From assembly GCF_001039355.2 (NCBI RefSeq), contig NW_019775537.1, positions 249,351 through 313,350 on the forward strand: 64,000 nucleotides of DNA. The letters run 5' to 3'. Of this stretch, positions 12,474 through 24,693 are shown one piece after another. Origin of the DNA: Lingula anatina. Taxonomy: Eukaryota > Brachiopoda > Lingulata > Lingulida > Lingulidae. Numbering within the stretch: position 1 is the stretch's first letter; the number at the start of each line of letters is the position of its first letter. Below the pieces are notes generated by a model. That model did not search any database and was not told the DNA's origin. It saw nothing but the letters and a program-made list of their open reading frames with translations. The translations under genes and the position numbers were made by a program.

Positions 12474-15400
12474 GTGTACAGTTTGCCGTAACGCTGTTGC
12501 AAAATTTTCATGCATTTGAACTGGTCGCTGCCCTGTGCGCTGTTTACATGTGGGTATGGTGATTTAACTCTGACATCGTTCAGGTCCTAAATCTTTATAG
12601 TGATGGCATTGCAAGTGGTTGAGGCCATATCTCTAATGTCAGAAGATGATGTGCGGGGTGACACGCATGTATCAAGCAGTCGCGTATTATTTGAATATTT
12701 TTCATATAATCGTACTTATGAATCCCCCCCTCCGCCGTTGACCCGTGACTATACCTATGGCAGCGTCTCACTGGTGTTTTAACCCATTTGCTTTACGTTC
12801 CCCTTGGGCAAAGCTCAATAGAAACAATACAAACCTTATTGCACAAAGTACCAATGATTAATAATCACCCAGCGCTTTGGCAGATATTAAAACAATAGGC
12901 AGAAATGTCAGGTGGTTAGTCGCCCGCTTAATTGTATCATCATTAATAATAGCCGAGAACTAATTTGAACACATGCGCCCAACTCCGCTGTCAGACACAG
13001 GCATTTTAATATTCAGTGAACTCAATACCTGAAATGTTCGTCAAATTTCTCTCTGCATGCTGAGATTGCGATGTGTATACATTTACCATGACTCAAACCA
13101 TTATTTTCTAATCAAAGCGACCTTTATTGAGTTGCAGTTCTGTGTGACGTTGGCGTAAAATAATAACTCTGGACACTGCCAATTCTCTTCATTTCAGATG
13201 CAAACTTAATTTTTTCAGTTACGCAGCAGAAAAAGGAGTATAGGTGTTAGGTTGAACATAAATCAAGTTAGTATTTTTCTCCATCCAAGTAATCCCTGGT
13301 GGGACGGTTAAGGAAACAGCGTGAAAAACAATCAGTCATTATTCAGTCGTAGATATACCTGGAGGAATTACTAAGGTCCACCGAGAAATGGGATATTGTA
13401 TACCGTATATTTCTCACAGACAAAACAGCTTGAACAAGTTAGGTCAATCTCCGCTATTGCCAGTGGTTTGGAGGGTTCACATCCGTCAATAGTTGATCAA
13501 AAGTTCTGTCTGGTTATTTTCTTCAATTGTAGCCATTTTGTATTTTCTCTTTTCTCAGACTGAAATTTGCAAGTCTTTAAAAACGTTAAAAATATAGAAA
13601 TGCAGGTATTGTAAATTCTACAATAATTTAAAATATGAGAGAAATATCGGTAGTGATGAGATATAACTCTCCTAGAATTGAGTAATAGCAGCAGAAGTAT
13701 GTATTGATAATTCAAAATTGGCGACACCCAAGATGGCAAACGTTAAGCACAGAATATAATCTAAATTACATTTGCATCTTATCTAAACAAACATATATCC
13801 TGCTAGGAAATTTGTCAAACACTTGTGAAAGTATTCACGAGGCAAGAATGTTACATAGGTAATGAGACTTTGTGTACTTTTTAATACATGATAATGGCAT
13901 TTCATTTTGGATAGTGTTAAGTGTTTAATTTTTCATTAAGGTGGCACTGGCCTTGTCTATTACCCAGTCGGTAAAATAGAATTAAAATATACAGATCGGA
14001 AGAAAGCATCGTATGTATAGGAGCTAGATAATTGTTTTAGCCTTGTCTTCAACTTGGCTGTCTCGCAGACAGATGGGGCAACATCTCCATATCAAGGCAT
14101 AATCTCTGTATGTATCTCTGCGTTTTGAACTTATGTGATCATTTGTAAAATCTGGCGTTACTATTGCTAGTGAAGTAAGCGCATTTTTGTTAAAACCCAT
14201 ATGAAGAGGCTGTATTTATGAAACTATCTAATCCATGAACCATGACATTTGGCTGTTGTAATTGATTTTGAGTCGAATTTTTCTGTCTAAGAGACGAAGA
14301 TAAGCACATTGTTGCACAGAATGTAGTATATGATCCGTATATCTGGTGGCATGTGATCAATACTTGGAAAACTCAATGTACTTCATGTTGGTGCCTCATG
14401 TAGCATGGGGCGGGTAATGATGTACAACCATATTACTGTTGGGTTAAATTTACTGGAAGTCATTTAGATAAGCTTTGAAAAATGAGACAGTTAGGCAACA
14501 ACAGGCCGCCAGGATTCATTCGTGTGTTACATTAAGAGGGCCAGTTCACCCATGATTTCCCTAATGTGCAGTGAAACATGTAGTTCGTTTAATATCTCCC
14601 TTTTGTGCTTAAATTGGGGATATCACCCGTTTCATCTGTAATGGTTTGTTAAGGTAATTTCATGTCATTTGTTCCCTTTGCTGATCTGTTAAACGCAATG
14701 GCATTAGCACCTTGTGCAATATAGCGCGTTCATGATGATGTCTTTAATGTCTCTACGCTCCAAGGAGATGTAGACAGCCTTGTGTTTCATATGTGCCAAT
14801 CTCATATCTAAACAGTTCACTAGACCGTGAAACACTAACCTACACGAAGGTCTAGAGACGGACACAGTGAAATCTGCCAAAGAGACGATTATAGTGAAGG
14901 TTTTGTGGATTGATGTAAAAAAATATCAATCATCTGCAACGCGCTTTTACTATATAGCCTAGAAAATGAGTGAACCTTGATGTCACACCTCACAAGGAAA
15001 ATCCTATAGAGTATTATCGAGGGCTTCGTAATCATTGTTTTCGTGACGTGGGCAGTAACATGATTACACGCTCTATTGATTTGTCTCAGACAAAATACAT
15101 TTGAAATGAAGTAATTCATAGCCGAAAAGAGGTTCTTACAGATCTACGTTATTTTGAATTGATAAGAGAATTGTGAAAGCACGAGTTTCAAACCCCTTGC
15201 GATTCCGTCGATGACATAACAAATCCGTCTCGTATTCGATTTTATTAGGAGCCAAGCTAAGAGACCGCCCAATCATTTTCGTACTGGAGATAAATTAAAG
15301 TGATATGACGGTTTTGTCTCTAAGCGCGATAATGGACTTTTCATGGCATGTAAGTAACGAACACAGGGACAGAGTAACACTTTTTTTGCAACTTGACTCT

Positions 15401-16903
15401 CGGATCTTCAACGATTTTAGATTAATTAAAAAGATATGTACCAACCCTTCTGGAATCTCAGCCTTGCCAGCGTTCATTTTGGGTATTCGATCTTATTAGT
15501 TTGACTTACCGATAAACGTAGACTACATTTGTCATATAGACGAACATTAGTGGAGATTTATACTGTATCTTATGTTTTCGTCATCGAACAATATGCGCCC
15601 TGGAATATTTTATCTATGAACCGCTTATTATAAAATATTTATTCTCTGTCACGCGACTTATTGAATACGCACTTGCATTAGTCCACTTTGCTTTCTGTAG
15701 TATAGGGTCGGACTTTATATTACTGACTTTCATGTTTCATTTGTTTTACTGGCAATCGATACGGCCATACCAATGTGGCCATCTAGATAACAGATAACAA
15801 AAATGATGTCGATAGCCTGCATAGATGCATCTTTCGACTAATGTGTTTGATGCACCGCACTGTCGCAGCACGGCTTATAAAAATGTCGTTCGATTGGTCT
15901 TAAATCATATCAGGTTGCATTTAATTAAAACATCGAAGACTTCAAATGTTTGGTGATAAAAACCACCTTCGCAGTAGTGAATCTTGGCATGATTCGAAAA
16001 AAAAAATGCCCAAATCAAGTTTTGGCCAAAGTTAAATTCTGTTTATTAAATGTGGAGTAGTAGATTCCGATGCTGCAGCACATTTTTCTCTCTGTGCCTA
16101 TAGTTCAGTCTTTCTGTCTCTCGGGATTTTTAATAGAGAAATCAATGATAAGTGTTCACTAGCACACGAAACACAAACACACACGCAATATTGCTTTCCA
16201 TTTGTCTACATCAATTGTTTTTACGGATAAATCTTCAAAGAAAAATTTAATCAAGCTTATAACAGTTAAGTTGACGTGGATGGTGGTTCGTTATTTTTAT
16301 GTACAGTTTATGTTGGTTAAAGTACGTTTTGCCTGAGACTACACTTCGTTTATACTGAAAAATGTTTGTGTGGAACAATATATGCACCTTTTAAATGGCT
16401 TCATATGTATCATTGCACCCAGATATTTTAGACACCAATTCATATTCAAGTTTACTTATTGATAACGTCTTATTTCTCCAACAAGTTTGTATGACAAGTT
16501 GCCTGTCCCTGTAAATAAGTAATACGACGTTTATATGGGTTAGGTTTATTGATCACTCGCGTTTAGTACTTTCATTTCAACTCTTCTACACGGCTACAAG
16601 AGATAAGCTCCAAATGATTCAAAAAGCAACTTTCCTGACCATGCTTTGTAGATAATGCATAAGTTCAACGTTATCTTGTTTTAAATGTACTGTAGAGAAT
16701 AGACAGAAAAAAAGGTCCGCATTTAACCAGGTATAAATTGAAACCCTCTGTGGTTACCTGGTGGCGCGCAATGAAATAAGTCAGTCTGACATGGGCGGGG
16801 AAAGGATACTATAATAGATAATCCTAAGTTGATGTACAGACGCCCTCTCCCAGTAACACGAATATTCTTGTTACTCATGTATGTTTTCGTTACTTTTTTC
16901 CAG

Positions 16904-17203
16904 TGTCTGACCGCACAGTAGAACGCTGTGAACTGATTTAGACCTCAACTCGAGAAGACAAGCTACAGCGCTGAAGTTATCTTTAATCAGTGGAAGCGTG
17001 CTGTGTGAGACAAATGTTTCCAATCTAAGGTTTTTAATGGTTCAACACGGAAGGAAATGACCGTCTGCCGACCAGCCTCATTGGCTTGAACAACTTGCTT
17101 AACTGACTTAATGGATGACTGATTGATATAACAAAACATTCAACTAGTAAGAGGATATTACTCAACTGAAGTCGAGCCAATATAAAGCGTGCATATCCAG
17201 GAC
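16904..17203 (+). other. Possible 5' UTR exon of the NHL gene
   Basis: A polypyrimidine tract followed by CAG (ending at 16903) makes a reasonable splice acceptor about 300 bp before the NHL start codon. All sequence from there to the ATG contains stops in the NHL frame, so it would be untranslated leader. Transcript evidence is needed to tell this from plain upstream sequence. Confidence 0.3.
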
Positions 17204-18136
17204 ATGGCAATGAGTGGGGACAGTGGTTCACCAGAATTGGCAGCTCCAGATTTGACCAGGTCTAAGAACTGGCAGCCAGCTGTAATGTTGAAGAAGTTTG
17301 GAAGGTACGGCAAGGAAAATGGTTGCTTGCGTTACCCAAGTGGTATTTCGGTGGCGGACAACGGACTGATATACGTCGCTGACAACCGGCTCAATAAGGT
17401 GCTAATATACGACATCGAAGGCTCTTATATTTCTTCGTTTAATTGTAGTGGTGCTGCGTCCGTCACTGCCCTACGGGACGGCAACCTTGCCATAGCGTCT
17501 TACACAGGGTCAACGTGGCTCAGTGACTCGTGCGGACTACACGTCTTCACCCCTGATGGCCAGTGTGTGCAAGCTTTTAAGAATGTCCCCGCTGCCACCA
17601 GCGTGGCCGTCAATGCCAACCACGAGTATATCATAGTGGATCCAGTGGAGCAATGTATCAGCGTGATCAACAGCCACGGGGACATTGTCCGGCAGTTTAA
17701 CAGAACTGGGAGAGGGGAGGCCAAACTGCCCTTTGCCTTGACTGTGAACAGTAGAAATGAAATAGTGGTTTCTGACACTTCTAATAACTGTGTCAAAGTT
17801 TTTAATAATTTGGGTGTTTGTTTGAATCAGTTTGGACAAAAGGGCAAATCACAGCACATGACCATGGCCATAGCACCGGACGGTTCCGTCATTCGTTTCA
17901 ATAAACCAAAAGGGATTTGTGTGGATTCCACTGACAACATATACGTGGCAGACAGTAAAAATGGTCGAATCCAAATGTTCACCCCCGACGGACAGCATCA
18001 GAGATCGATTTTGATGTCTAGCCCCAAATTCTTCAGAAAGACTGTGGCACCGGAAGCCGTTGCCATGGCACCGACAGGTGAATTGTTGGTCTCCTGTGTT
18101 GGTGATTTTACGGAAATCCGAGTTTATGCGTTGTAA
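17204..18136 (+). CDS. NHL-repeat protein, intronless, TRIM2/3/71-like beta-propeller without RING/B-box
   Basis: A single uninterrupted 310-codon reading frame predicts an all-beta NHL propeller like the C-terminal domain of TRIM2/TRIM3/TRIM32/TRIM71 proteins. Such domains bind RNA or protein partners. Clear repeats lie at about residues 43-80 (YPSGISVADNGLIYVADN), 175-212 (LPFALTVNSRNEIVVSDTS) and 233-268 (KPKGICVDSTDNIYVADS). Weaker blades lie between them and a closing strand ends in EIRVYAL. The first ATG is at 17204, has G at -3 and G at +4, and follows an in-frame stop at 17183; the frame is also open slightly upstream, but only from a GTG. No RING, B-box or coiled coil precedes it within the frame, so this is either an NHL-only protein or the last exon of a longer gene. 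Domain identity is firm; ligand and role are unknown. Confidence 0.88.
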   Translation: MAMSGDSGSPELAAPDLTRSKNWQPAVMLKKFGRYGKENGCLRYPSGISVADNGLIYVADNRLNKVLIYDIEGSYISSFNCSGAASVTALRDGNLAIASYTGSTWLSDSCGLHVFTPDGQCVQAFKNVPAATSVAVNANHEYIIVDPVEQCISVINSHGDIVRQFNRTGRGEAKLPFALTVNSRNEIVVSDTSNNCVKVFNNLGVCLNQFGQKGKSQHMTMAIAPDGSVIRFNKPKGICVDSTDNIYVADSKNGRIQMFTPDGQHQRSILMSSPKFFRKTVAPEAVAMAPTGELLVSCVGDFTEIRVYAL

Positions 18137-18355
18137 ACCTTTGATTGAGTGGCTGGCGAATTTCAAAGGTTGTGAAACGACCTGTTGTTAAGATTTTTGA
18201 CTGGTTTTCATTGTTGTTTTTCTTTTACGGAAACACTGGTTACGAAATGGCGTAGCCACCAGAAATTTGTTCAGTAAATTAAATTCCTCACTTTAAGGAA
18301 TGGCTTGGATACACAGTCGTAATACAGTTTTTTAAGCTTACAATTAGGTGCAATG

Positions 18356-18361
18356 AATAAA
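18356..18361 (+). terminator. Polyadenylation signal AATAAA of the NHL gene
   Basis: A canonical AATAAA lies 220 bp after the NHL stop codon. A second AATAAA at 18915-18920 could serve a longer 3' UTR. Confidence 0.45.
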
Positions 18362-19250
18362 AAGAACGGACGCCAAAAATTAAAGACATTGTTGGTTTTA
18401 CTGATTAAGTAAGGCTGTTCAGGCGTTTTCATTAGCTTAGGAAAAACAGGAACTTAATCTGCCTTACGGAATAATTGGCTCGTGTGTTGGCATAAACAAT
18501 ATGGGAAAGTGCCCGCATTCTACCCATATGTCCATCAACATACCTGCAAGGTATCCTCAGACAGCAATGTTATCTCATATACTGTCAACGCAACACGTTC
18601 TGAAAGCCATATAATGACCCATGGTCGGCTTGCCATTAATACTATATGTGGAGGCTCTAATAACTGATTTTCAATAGCACCTGGGCTCTTTTTTTCCTGG
18701 AAAAGACATTCTGCAATCCATACTTATTGGAATGCAAGCAGACCGCAAGGCTAATTTCCTTTATTGCTTGCCTGAAACTTACCTTACCTGCGCTTTGATG
18801 TCTTTGCCTTCTAGTACTAGATGTACAGAAAACTTGTTTTTTATCATACCTTGGTGTATGTTTTGAACGCACACACATTATGGGTATTTATATTGCTTTC
18901 GTATTATATGTACAAATAAAATACAGCTTATTTTCAAATACAATTAAAGATCATCCTTATATTTGAAAGATGTTTTTTTATCATTTTGAATTATTTGTAC
19001 GTGTGATAGAATACTAGTATGCAAATATTGATCCAAAATTCCAATTAGAATGTTTTATCTTTGTATTTCCTTGGCAAGTGTGTACTCACTAAAGCTAAAA
19101 AAAGGGATATTAAAGGCAGTATGGCGATTTACAGACTTTATTATGAAAAATTAGATAACATGTATTGATATATACACGGGTACAGTACGACACGTATAAA
19201 ATTAGTAAGTGATGTGTCTGGATTTTTACTTTCCTCACTAACAATACTTA

Positions 19251-19252
<2 letters not shown>

Positions 19253-19291
<39 letters not shown>
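19253..19291. repeat. (GT)n microsatellite
   Basis: Nineteen GT units downstream of the NHL gene. Confidence 0.95.
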
Positions 19292-19292
<1 letters not shown>

Positions 19293-20460
19293 ATTAGTTT
19301 AATTTTTGCTGTACTGTACACACTTGTATGTCAAGACATTTTATCTAGCTTTTCATGATAAATATTGATTCATTAAAAGTGCACACTTTTAAAACAAAAA
19401 ATACTAATATGTTGTTAAAACTGCGAAGCCAATAAGCGAGAAATTATGATTTATATTAAACAGCGAACAACACATATTGCAGGATCCAAATCTTATCTTT
19501 TTTTAGAATCACTAATGCAATGTGAGGTTTGGGCAGATATATAGGGTGTAGATCATATAAGTGTAACCAAAGTTGATCACTCTCAAATTACTTTTTACTG
19601 GGAAATTATCCACATTGGCGTTTATTTACCTAATCTTGGCGAACATATCTAGCTTTTTCTTCAGCGCTTGTAATATAGTAAAGGTGCTTTGGAAATTGGC
19701 ATTTCCCCAAACCTGGAGAGTTAAACCAATAAACGTTTCATTTGCCGTCTCTCAGGAGATGGAAAAGTTGAAATTACCAGAGCTTCGGGTTGTGATCTTA
19801 TCTCTGAAGCCATAAAGTCACTCAAAAATATTGGAATTCTCATCAGGCAGAAAAGACGAATCATATTGCGACATCCGATGAGCTTTATTCAATCCAAAAC
19901 AGATAGTGTAACCATATTTCTCTTGGTGATTTTGCATCTTATTGAATCTTATCGTTATGTCTTTTTTCGTATTGCATGTCTACATGCCGTTTCCTTTATG
20001 AGCTGAATATCCACATGGTATTTTCGAGTGATTGCTTTTCAGTCTATTCACAAATGATAAATTGATCGGAAGCAAAATTGTATCGCGGCAGCTGGGTTAT
20101 TAAGGCTCAAGTCTTTCTACTTTACACTAAGTATGAGTTTTAACTGATGTTCGCCTTATCTCATACCAAGTACAAAACGACCTCAACGCGTGCATTGCCT
20201 ACACTCGTATTGTGTCAGTAAATTAAACATTGTTATGATTGGTGTGAGCCACTGAAGAGGTGCCAATTAATATCCAATCAAATAAAGCTACCACACTTCG
20301 TACGGGTTCGTTCAATGTTGCTATAGCTGCATGTATGTATGTTGTAGTACTTTCAATTCGGAAATTGCCTGTGCGTCTAGATTCCAATGAAAATAAAAGC
20401 ATCAGACACCGACTTTTATTAATCATACGTGTAAAAATGACTCACTTGAATAATTAAAAA

Positions 20461-20509
20461 AGAGAGAGAGAGATGAGCTCTTTCAAAAAAAAAAAAAAAA
20501 AAAAAAAAA
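20461..20509. repeat. (AG)n followed by a 25-base poly-A
   Basis: AG units at 20461-20472 and 25 A at 20485-20509. The poly-A could be a retroposon tail, but no retroposon body is visible. Confidence 0.85.
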
Positions 20510-21927
20510 CACAATGTGGCTATGATTGAATGTTGGAGATTCAGAATAAGTATCACCAGTGGCAACGGCACTTATTGGTTTTTATTTATTGCGTGATCAT
20601 ATCTTATATTTCATCTGTATAGGAAGTATGGTTTGAGAAATAAATTCAAAAGATTATATCCCCATTGTTGGGCCCTATGCGTTTTATTAATCGAGACTAC
20701 GGAGTTCGCTGCAAGCTGCCATGTTAACAAGATCAGATTATGAGGGGTATGTTTATTGAAACAACCAATGTACTGTAACAAAATTTAAAAATGTATAAAA
20801 TGGTAAAAAGTACAGAATAAAACGCCTGCGCGTGCACTGTGCATACTGCATTTAACGAATGCGAAGGAAAAGTAAAGATGAATAAAAGATTAATCTAAAT
20901 GGACCATTTCCACTTCAGATCTCTTTTTCAGTGTTGAAGAAACTGCCCCTGCTTTTAAAAAGTGCGAATGTTGCCGGGAATTTTAACTGGTTCATGCATC
21001 CATTAAATATTGCGATATCGCCTTCTTCTCATGTGGATGACTGGCAACCTGGGGTCAAAACTTGGCAGTTATACATGTATTCTGTGGAGCCCCAAAGTAT
21101 CAATATTTTTAAAATTTTGAATCTAACCTACCTAGACTATAACTTAAAGTTCCTATTGGAGAATGGTGATTCTCTGGTAGGGGTGATCCGGCGTCATTCT
21201 TACCCAGGTTATCCATGTTGAACCTGGGGATGTGCAAAAATCAGAAACTGTCGGGCAAATATTTTTTCTGTGGCACTACTTTTCTTTAGTGTTGGAAATA
21301 CAATCATTTATCTGGTGACTATGGCTACGGCTTATTTAGATAGAAAAAGTAAGCTTTCTCTAACAGATTCGCACTAGTTCCTCAACTCCTCAACAGAATC
21401 AATTAAGAAATCTGATAATTTGCCACCGCCTCATACCTTGGATACCAGCAGAACGCTAGACGGTCTACTTAACCGGACCATGATACCCATCAAGTGATTT
21501 TATGTTGCATCTCCGGAGAAACTGATTTCCACAATCACGCACGTGAAGGTGGCGCCCGAGGGCAGATAAAAGGCTAACGCCAAGGGGGTTCAACTGTCTT
21601 CTGAATCAATGTTATTAATATCTTGCCTTTTTTATTTGCCGAAATGAGGTAAATTCCCTTTGGTTTTTGGCCAGCTGTCATTTCTGCAGCTTTCCCCTTC
21701 AACTTACTTGAGATTGGACACCCAGCGAGTCCAAAATTATACCTTTGATATGCACGCAATACATTTTGTAATTTGGTTCTTTTAAAGGCATAACAGCTGT
21801 TCATTTGGGCCAAAAAATGAATTTTCCTGGAGTAAACAGCAATTTAACTATACTTACCAATGGTTAATGAATCCATTTCTACATTCAAAGTTAGTCCCTG
21901 TTTTTTTTTCTAAAAAGTTTGCTTTTT

Positions 21928-21955
21928 TGTAATAATCTCTTAAGAGATTATTACA
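21928..21955. repeat. Perfect 28-bp palindrome
   Basis: TGTAATAATCTCTT followed directly by its reverse complement, with no spacer. Confidence 0.9.
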
Positions 21956-24330
21956 GAGTATAGCCATCTGTGGAGGTCACGTGGTCGGATGGCAAGCACA
22001 TATTTCAAATTTATTGCTATAACTGCCGTTTTTGTGGTAAAATAGAATAATATTATATTTCTATGAGTAGTTTACAATGTATTTATTGTGAAATATAGAT
22101 TTCATACGAAGAGTTGTTATCCCTTTAAACTTTTTATTGGCACTGTTAACATAAATTGTTGATAATCATCAATCATCTGTGCGGCATTACAGAAATTAAT
22201 GTTACTATTTGAGATGACTTTCTCTCAAGTCATATCTAGACTTATAGAGCATATGCATAAGTGTCTGTCAGTGCTTTGTAGGGGATGCATGTAGAGAGCA
22301 CCATTTAATCGGGGTTCTTGCAATTATCCAGGCGGGACTGAAACAGATTTTGGAGTTTGAATATAACTTAATCTAAAAGAGGTACACTAAATATTAATCT
22401 CATTTTCAAACCCATAGACGACGTCTGGCTTTATAACCTTAGGTCATGTCAGGCGTAAATATGGGACGTTTTCTTGTCGCTGCGTTATTCCGTCAAGGTA
22501 TCATAAATGCTGAATTACATTACAATGGTGTTGGTTACATCGGGTATATATTATTTCTTTCCCAGTAGAATGGAATTTAAGAATATTTTCAAAATTTAAA
22601 CGGTTTGCTTCTTTTCCTCTTTTGTGTAGGCGATACAGTGCTTTGCACGGCTACCCTTTTTTTTCAGAAACCCGCATCAGTAAATGTCACCTTATGCACT
22701 ATATTACATGATTCCAGACAGTGCTTTAGTCCATGAAATTGACTGAAAATTTTTACTGTTGCGGTATTATGATATTCGCATTGCACCAATTTAGGTTTTT
22801 ACATTTCCTTAAACCCTTGGATGATAAATGACATCTAACACACCTATTTTGTTGCCTTCTTTTATTGAAATCTCGTGTTCCCATTAAGCTAAGTGGCTTG
22901 ATGCAATAGAAGTGTTGCAATATAATTATGAAATAGCTGCAACGAAACGCTTGTTCCAACCTTTTTCTTTTCCATTTTTTTTCACCTGTAAATGTAATAC
23001 AGTACCATACCTAATCCAATCCATAAGCTCTACTCCGTTGTGACCATTGGATTTCAATTGTACGGTAGGGGCCTACACGTTTCAGGCCTTGTGGGACACT
23101 TTGAAATTGGGAAGCATTTTTTCCGCAGTTTTGTCAAGTTTTGCTTTTGGCTATAACCGCCATAAAACCTATTTTAATGCCACGATTTAAAACACTTGTT
23201 GTGTTTTAATCTCACAAATTACAATTTTAAAAATCTTTTGCAATCCTTTAATCAATGAACCAAAAAGGGTATAGTCATTTTAATCAAAATGTGCATGTAT
23301 ATTTGCTCCTCCAAATACTAAGATCCAGATCACAAACAAATGTAGATATGTATCGTAAAAGATGTTTGATAAAACATCCTCCCAATATCCCATACATCCG
23401 CTAGGAGGCAATCAAATCGCGCCCCTATACGGGTATGTGACGTTAATCTTTTACGGATATCTGAGAGAGTTTGGAGTCTGAATCCATCTGTGACTGTTTT
23501 ATAATACAATACTACTGCTGAAAGCATGTGAAAGATGATACCGTGAATTATCTTATTTTTATAATTAAACATCAAAATTCAGCTCTTGACGAAGTTCTAG
23601 ACATGAAGCAGTTTGAATAACTACAGGTGTGTAAAAAAGAAAAAAAGTGGATATGCACATCCCATGCAAGATATCAGCCAAATACAGCTTTCAACAAATT
23701 AGATTTATTTTCAATTTTATATTTTAAGGAAAATAAAACTGAAAAATAATTGCGATGTCACTAAACGAGAGAGGAATTTCACCCCTGCCGTTCAAACACG
23801 ATTATCATTTTTTTCGGATAATGTATTTTGTTTTACGCCTCTAAGCTAGCCTCTACACGGTTATCCTGTTAATCCGAGTACAACAGCATGCACGAGAATG
23901 AGTTAACAGTTTATGTACAAACAGCATCAGTCTGATTTGTCAGAAGCTCTCACACCTTCTCATAAAAATTCTCCATTTTGAAATCACAACATGAATGAAA
24001 GAAATAGATCCTGAATAGGTGTCTTTTCCCATGGATACACATTACAAAAGTTCCACGAAAATGGATATGGAAGAAAATCCATGAGACTTTTACTCAAGTG
24101 ACTCTCTCTTGGTATCAAGACAGATACATAATGGCCGTCAAAGATGTTTATATATTTATATGTAACATTTACCTTTAAATAATCTTAATGGTTGACCAAG
24201 AGCAACATCATGCTTTCCACCATTCTGATGCCACTACTGTTACAGCACAGAAACATTTAAATGGACACTTATGTCGCAACCTTTAAAACGAACAGGGTTA
24301 AGAAAAAAAACAATATGTTTTAAATCATCC

Positions 24331-24693
24331 TCAACACCTCTTGGTTCCTGGTTTGAATGTTACAGTGGGACCAGGAGAAGATTCCTTTTGAAGACATTGT
24401 GCTTGGTGAGACGTGGATTGTGCTTCGTCGTGTTCACCGTTTGTGGTGTCTTCGACTATAATCGTGATTCCTTCGGCACTGTTCGTAGATTCTTCCGGTG
24501 TCCTTGACATTTCATACTCGTGCTCGTGATCACGATGTCGAGAATGTTTGTGATGGTGTGCGAAAGGTTGCAAAGAAAAACGTCTATGAGTCGGCTTTCT
24601 TCCGCCTCTGCGCTTCGATATATGAGGATTGTCTTTTCGCATAGATTTTGTTTTAAAGATTTGCAGCTGGGTGTAAAGTCTCTTTAATTCTCC
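24331..24693 (-). CDS. GPR158-like: GPR158-like exon 10: distal tail and stop
   Basis: Residues 707-826 and a TGA at 24333-24331. It begins GELKRLYTQLQIFKTK, a conserved tail helix, followed by a basic His/Arg-rich stretch (HHHKHSRHRDHEHEYE) and a Ser/Thr-rich end. I see no strong donor that would extend the tail, but an undetected later exon cannot be excluded. Confidence 0.87.
   Translation of the reverse strand, partial: GELKRLYTQLQIFKTKSMRKDNPHISKRRGGRKPTHRRFSLQPFAHHHKHSRHRDHEHEYEMSRTPEESTNSAEGITIIVEDTTNGEHDEAQSTSHQAQCLQKESSPGPTVTFKPGTKRC

Larger units (their letters stand above)
6245..16903. other. Non-coding stretch between the candidate exon and the NHL gene
   Basis: Contains microsatellites, a decayed MITE-like element at 9646-9801 and short chance frames. 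No conserved protein segment was recognised on either strand. Confidence 0.6.
18362..24330. other. Intergenic stretch between the NHL gene and the receptor gene
   Basis: The two genes converge here, so both 3' UTRs lie within it. It contains a GT microsatellite, a poly-A tract and a 28-bp palindrome. A minus-strand AATAAA at 23709-23704 could end the receptor transcript. Confidence 0.6.

Noticed and set aside
12129-12515. 128-codon minus-strand frame with a Tyr/Ile repeat
   Set aside because: The repeat is the translated (AT)25 microsatellite and the rest has no recognisable motif or splice signals.
17181-17186. TATAAA just before the NHL start codon
   Set aside because: It is under 20 bp from the ATG, too close to serve as the TATA box of this coding sequence.
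6144-17260. Joining the candidate exon at 6144-6244 to the NHL frame at 17260
   Set aside because: The phase would fit, but the acceptor lacks a pyrimidine tract and would remove a good ATG and leader.
17500-17839. Two 98-100 codon frames on the minus strand over the NHL gene
   Set aside because: They are antisense shadows of the NHL coding sequence, which has clear repeat motifs in its own frame.
20485-20509. Poly-A tract as a retroposon tail
   Set aside because: No LINE or SINE body or target-site duplication could be seen beside it.
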